Shown in pieces: positions 4,801 through 7,864 of a stretch of DNA of 7,864 nt. This DNA comes from an uncultured Planctomycetota bacterium (lineage in GTDB: Bacteria; Planctomycetota; SZUA-567; JAFGNG01). A program made the position numbers and the translations under genes. Within the stretch, counting starts at the first letter, position 1, and each line of letters begins with the position of its first letter. The stretch covers positions 1 to 7,864 of the forward strand of contig CAMZKK010000037.1 of the NCBI GenBank assembly GCA_947311175.1, given 5' to 3'. The notes beneath the pieces were generated by a model that worked only from the letters and a program-made list of their open reading frames with translations, ran no database searches and was not told the origin of the DNA.

Positions 4801-5882
4801 TGAAACCACTTATTTACTTAAAATTTTCAATTTTTGTAATTCTTCTTTTGTTTAAGATTAATAGCGCAACAGCAGAAGATATAATCTCACCGATTAATGA
4901 CAAAAAGGTTAAACCTTACACCGCTGAATACTCTTTTTTGATTGGAGGTCACCTTTACGGTGCTCCTGCTAACAGAGATTCAACATTTCCCGCAGCCAGT
5001 TTATTAGGAACAATGCCATCTTTTAATATCAATAAATTTAGATTTTTTATTTCATTGGGAGATATTTTCAGAAAAGTAAACACAGACTATATTACAAATT
5101 TTAAACAATCGTTTTCTAATCGATTAATATATCCCTTCTTCAATTCTGCCGGCAATCATGATCTTACAGACAGAAAACTTTATACCGATAACTTTGGCGA
5201 CACTTATTATGATTTCACCTACGGCTCTGAATTATTTATTATTCTCGACAGTGAGCTGAACAAAGGAAAAATAACTGATAAACAATTAATGTTTTTTATG
5301 AATATCATTAAAACTAAAGCCACATCGTCAGACATAAAAAATATCATAATTCTATCACATAAACTTATTTGGGCGTCGAATATAAAAAAATATAAATTCA
5401 TCTATCAACACATAAATTCTCAATATGGATATGAACAAGATAATAATTTTGAAAACTTAATTATCCCAAAATTAACAGCCCTTTCTAAAACTAAAAAGAT
5501 ATTTTGGTTTAGCGGAGACATTGGTTGCCCATGGTCATTACCAATGTTTTATGATAAAAACCCTGCCCTGGGGATTACATTTATCGCTACCGGACTTGGT
5601 GACAACAAAAATGATGCTATTTTAGAAATAAAGGTTACAAGTGGAGTAATTAGCATAAAACCCTTCCCTTTGGGGTCATCTAATAATAAAGCAATTGAAA
5701 GCTATAACCTACAATACTGGAAAGACAACATCTATACCGGCATATCCATTAAGCCATCCATGAAGTCTTTAAGCAAAATCTACAAGATGTTGCGTCACAT
5801 ATATTTTTGGGTGGGAGTATGTGCTACCCTCTTCTTTGGCTTTTCACTTCACATATTACGCAATAGAAAGCGTCCTAACTAA
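4800..5882 (+). CDS. Secreted, membrane-anchored calcineurin-like phosphoesterase family protein, metal site degenerate
   Basis: This is a 360-residue protein with a signal peptide (1-25, cleavage likely after NSATA), an extracytoplasmic domain, and a C-terminal membrane helix at about 331-352 followed by RNRKRPN, which would hold the tail in the cytoplasm. The domain follows the order of metallophosphoesterase motifs. Intact are GD (87-88, SLGDIF), GNHD (118-121) and SH (186-187, ILSHK). The first motif, normally DxH, reads GGH (49-51), losing the Asp. The last, normally GHxH, reads GDIG (239-242), losing both His. Two-metal catalysis is therefore doubtful; it may bind one metal, have a changed site, or serve as a binding protein. 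It is translated from GTG coupled to the GT-C-like gene. An anchored phosphoesterase beside a transferase suggests work on a surface polymer or lipid-linked intermediate, which is inference. Confidence 0.75.
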   Translation: MKPLIYLKFSIFVILLLFKINSATAEDIISPINDKKVKPYTAEYSFLIGGHLYGAPANRDSTFPAASLLGTMPSFNINKFRFFISLGDIFRKVNTDYITNFKQSFSNRLIYPFFNSAGNHDLTDRKLYTDNFGDTYYDFTYGSELFIILDSELNKGKITDKQLMFFMNIIKTKATSSDIKNIIILSHKLIWASNIKKYKFIYQHINSQYGYEQDNNFENLIIPKLTALSKTKKIFWFSGDIGCPWSLPMFYDKNPALGITFIATGLGDNKNDAILEIKVTSGVISIKPFPLGSSNNKAIESYNLQYWKDNIYTGISIKPSMKSLSKIYKMLRHIYFWVGVCATLFFGFSLHILRNRKRPN

Positions 5883-5886
5883 TAGA

Positions 5887-5915
5887 TTGATTTTCTAATC
5901 ACACATTTATACAAT
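5887..5915 (+). promoter_or_regulatory. Putative sigma-70-type promoter for the DUF4956-CotH pair
   Basis: TTGATT (5887-5892) and TACAAT (5910-5915) are separated by 17 bp, matching the consensus hexamers at 4 and 5 of 6 positions. This falls in the 85-bp gap after the phosphoesterase-like gene, so the last two genes may have their own transcript start near 5922. In AT-rich DNA such matches arise by chance easily. Confidence 0.4.
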
Positions 5916-5917
5916 CC

Positions 5918-5933
5918 TATAAATTAATTTATA
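5918..5933. promoter_or_regulatory. 16-bp perfect palindrome at the predicted transcription start
   Basis: TATAAATTAATTTATA is a perfect inverted repeat directly downstream of the predicted -10 and upstream of the GGAGG ribosome site. It could be an operator for a dimeric regulator. The composition is purely A/T, so chance is a real alternative. Confidence 0.3.
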
Positions 5934-5950
5934 AATATAATCTATCACAC

Positions 5951-5955
5951 GGAGG
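5951..5955 (+). promoter_or_regulatory. Ribosome binding site of the DUF4956 gene (long spacing)
   Basis: GGAGG lies 12 bases before ATG 5968, longer than the usual 5-9. No closer in-frame start exists, and this site is the only strong one in the gap. Confidence 0.55.
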
Positions 5956-5967
5956 ATAATAAATCTA

Positions 5968-6660
5968 ATGGGACCCAACTTAGACTTGAGCCAACTTAGT
6001 TTTCAAAATAGCATCAGTATCAAAGCAACAATTTTTTATATAATTATTAGTGGTATATTAAGCCTTATTGCATCATGGCATTTTAGGAAATTTGGCAATG
6101 TGTTTTCTAATCGTGAGAAGTTTTCACAAATTTTACCGGCAACCGCAATGATTACAACCCTTGTCATTTGTGTAGTAAAAGCATCACTTGCTTTATCACT
6201 CGGTCTCGTCGGAGCATTATCAATTGTCCGATTTAGAACCCCAATAAAAGAGCCGGAAGAGCTTATTTATCTTTTTTTATCAATCGCTATTGGCTTAGGC
6301 ACTGGTGCAGGACACTATACACTAACCATAATTTCAATCACAACCATCTTGCTAATCCTCGCAATGAAATCAGTATGGCAAAAAAACACTCCTTTTGCCA
6401 ATCTGTATATAATGATTTCTGTACCACACACTCCTAACCAAGATGAAGACCCTGGGGAGGAAATACTAAAAATATTTTCTGAAAAATCGGTTAAGGCAGA
6501 TATGCGACGACTAGAATCATCTACTGAAGAGACAAATCTGTCTCTTCAAATGAATTGCAAAGAAGTTAGTGAATTATTTTCAATCAAAAAGGATCTTAAT
6601 AAAAAATACCCTATGGCAAGTATCTCATATATAGAACAATCAGGTTTATCTGAGGTTTAA
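5968..6660 (+). CDS. DUF4956 family membrane protein
   Basis: This protein of 230 residues has the family's hallmark block VGALSIVRFRTPIKEPEEL at 81-99, followed by YLFLSIAIGLGTGAG at 101-115. Hydrophobic segments lie at about 20-37, 56-72, 75-87, 98-113 and 117-135; the C-terminal ~90 residues are soluble and charged and probably cytoplasmic. The biochemical role of the family is not established as far as I know. Its members are frequently encoded next to VTC-domain polyphosphate polymerase-like proteins and CotH-type kinases, and a CotH-like gene follows here after one base. The length is ordinary for the family and no defect is visible. The invariant RFRTPIKEPEEL sits between helices and may bind a ligand or a partner; that is inference. 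Confidence 0.93.
   Translation: MGPNLDLSQLSFQNSISIKATIFYIIISGILSLIASWHFRKFGNVFSNREKFSQILPATAMITTLVICVVKASLALSLGLVGALSIVRFRTPIKEPEELIYLFLSIAIGLGTGAGHYTLTIISITTILLILAMKSVWQKNTPFANLYIMISVPHTPNQDEDPGEEILKIFSEKSVKADMRRLESSTEETNLSLQMNCKEVSELFSIKKDLNKKYPMASISYIEQSGLSEV
6652..6655 (+). promoter_or_regulatory. Ribosome binding site for the CotH-like gene inside the DUF4956 gene
   Basis: GAGG in the last codons of the DUF4956 gene lies 6 bases before ATG 6662. The stop and start codons are separated by one base, which points to translational coupling. Confidence 0.6.
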
Positions 6661-6661
6661 A

Positions 6662-7864
6662 ATGCAGATTACTCCTAAAAAAAATAAACGTCAATTACCC
6701 CACAGATTTAAAGTTGTTGGAGCTATTCTTTCAATTATTTTAGTATTGATATCCTTTAGTATAATAGCGTTCTTTGCCGGCAATTATTATACTGAAAATG
6801 GTTATATAAAAGTATGGAAGATGTGGTTTGAAAGTTATGATGTAAAGGTTAATTCTTATCTACATCCACCAACTTGGCATACCCTACAAATAGATATGAA
6901 GTTCAAAAACTTCTTAAAGATTAAGAAAAAACAACAGCAAGCGCTAAAACGAGGAATACTTGTCTCTGATTCTAAAGATTATGTCCCGGCAGAGATTACG
7001 GTAGATGGCAAAAAACAAGTTAAGGTAAAAATGCGACTTAAAGGCGATTGGGCTGATCACTACAACACAGACAAAAAACTATCTTTCAGAATTAAGGTTA
7101 AGAAGAATGATGCCATTCTTGGTATGCGAACCTTTTTTATTCAACATCCAAAAACTCGTGGCTATGGCCTCGAATGGATTTTCCAAAAACACCTGCGATA
7201 TGAAAAGCTATTAGGTCTTCGTTATTCTTTTATTAAAGTTATTTTCAACGGAGAAGATCATGTGGTATATGCTCTTGAAGAACACTTTAGCAAAGAATTA
7301 GTTGAAAGTAATAAAAGACGAGAAGGGGTTTTTCTTAGATTTGACGAGACAGACTTATTTATCTGGTGCACTGAAGACAAAGGCACCTTGCTTGATCAAA
7401 GTTTACAAGCAATGAGCATTGATACATTCCAGCGAAGTAAGATTTTCAAAAATCCTGCAAAAAAATCTCTATATCTTTCTGCCTGTAAACTTATGCGTGA
7501 TTTTGTAGATGGCAAAATTAAACCATCAGATGCATTCAAGGTTGATGACATATCAAAATTTCTTGCCATCAACGAAATGTGGGATACCTCACATGGTATA
7601 ATTTGGCATAACCTAAGATTCTATTATGACCCGACGGTTGCTAAATTTGAATGTATTGGATTTGATGCAGTTCCAAAAGAAAAACCATCTGCATATTTTT
7701 CAGTTTTAAATTCTCGATTTTCAAGTTTACTAATGAAAGACAGAAAAATTGCAGATAGCACTATCAAAAAGATACAAGAATACTCTTCTGCGGACTATCT
7801 AAAAAAACTGATAAAAGAATTAAACCCACAATGGATTTCATCTCAAAAGAGAATTCATCAAGAA
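6662..7864 (+). CDS. CotH-kinase-like protein with N-terminal membrane anchor (incomplete at window end)
   Basis: The frame is open for 401 codons and runs off the window. The first 20 residues are basic, followed by one hydrophobic helix at about 17-40, so the domain sits outside the cytoplasmic membrane. CotH-type landmarks appear in order. A strand pair VKVKMRLKGDW (120-130) is followed by KKLSFRIKV (138-146), as in the usual RxRG..KksfrlkF motif. ALEEHFSKELV (204-214) is followed by EGVFLRFDE (221-229). Then comes NEMWDTSHG (304-312) with N317, leading to GFDA (333-336), corresponding to the D..N....DfD metal-binding and catalytic region. CotH proteins are atypical kinases, first known from spore coats, that phosphorylate proteins. 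The RLKG in place of RxRG and the GFDA ending are divergent, so activity is likely but not certain. It is coupled to the DUF4956 gene one base upstream. Confidence 0.85.
   Translation, partial: MQITPKKNKRQLPHRFKVVGAILSIILVLISFSIIAFFAGNYYTENGYIKVWKMWFESYDVKVNSYLHPPTWHTLQIDMKFKNFLKIKKKQQQALKRGILVSDSKDYVPAEITVDGKKQVKVKMRLKGDWADHYNTDKKLSFRIKVKKNDAILGMRTFFIQHPKTRGYGLEWIFQKHLRYEKLLGLRYSFIKVIFNGEDHVVYALEEHFSKELVESNKRREGVFLRFDETDLFIWCTEDKGTLLDQSLQAMSIDTFQRSKIFKNPAKKSLYLSACKLMRDFVDGKIKPSDAFKVDDISKFLAINEMWDTSHGIIWHNLRFYYDPTVAKFECIGFDAVPKEKPSAYFSVLNSRFSSLLMKDRKIADSTIKKIQEYSSADYLKKLIKELNPQWISSQKRIHQE

Noticed and set aside
5885..5900. GATT...AATC hairpin after the phosphoesterase-like gene as a terminator
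   Set aside because: Only four A/T-rich pairs and no T tract following.

Overview
The window is AT-rich bacterial DNA, with every supported gene on the + strand. It has two parts: a mobile, repeat-filled left part (about 1-2949) and an intact-looking cell-surface gene cluster on the right (2950-7864, running off the end). The organism is probably Gram-negative and environmental. The export signals, the CotH/DUF4956 genes and a 'CACGAAT'-type intergenic repeat fit groups such as Planctomycetota/Verrucomicrobiota relatives, Omnitrophota or Desulfobacterota. Nothing in the sequence fixes the phylum.

Left part. A 138-bp block at 1-138 recurs at 983-1120 with four differences. Each copy carries a small hairpin and a perfect 11+1+11 palindrome preceded by TTGACA. 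Between the copies lies a gene for an unrecognised 205-residue protein with one N-terminal membrane anchor (205-822). An exact 15-bp direct repeat containing GTTAGGC, the consensus integron R' core, brackets this gene. Just after its stop codon, a 55-bp segment starts with ACCTAAC and ends with GTTAGGC. The unit 187-879 is therefore organised like an integron gene cassette with a 3' attC. The upstream attC is incomplete and no integrase gene is visible.

From about 1142 there is an IS3-family remnant: a complete orfA, an A7G frameshift site, and only the first residues of orfB. It is cut by a full IS256-family (Mutator, DDE) element at about 1550-2919, whose transposase looks complete. The rest of the IS3 element is absent on the other side, so the IS256 copy sits at a deletion or rearrangement boundary about 30 bp ahead of the next gene.

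Right part. Four genes follow: a polytopic GT-C-like membrane protein, a secreted and C-terminally anchored calcineurin-type phosphoesterase-like protein that has lost several metal ligands, a DUF4956 membrane protein, and a CotH-kinase-like protein with an N-terminal anchor (incomplete at the window end). The first two overlap by one base. The last two are one base apart and sit behind a plausible promoter with a 16-bp palindrome. DUF4956 and CotH proteins are often neighbours, usually with a VTC-type polyphosphate polymerase, which is not in this window. A surface-modification or assembly role (glycosyl and phosphoryl chemistry outside the cytoplasmic membrane) is a reasonable inference, not a demonstrated function.
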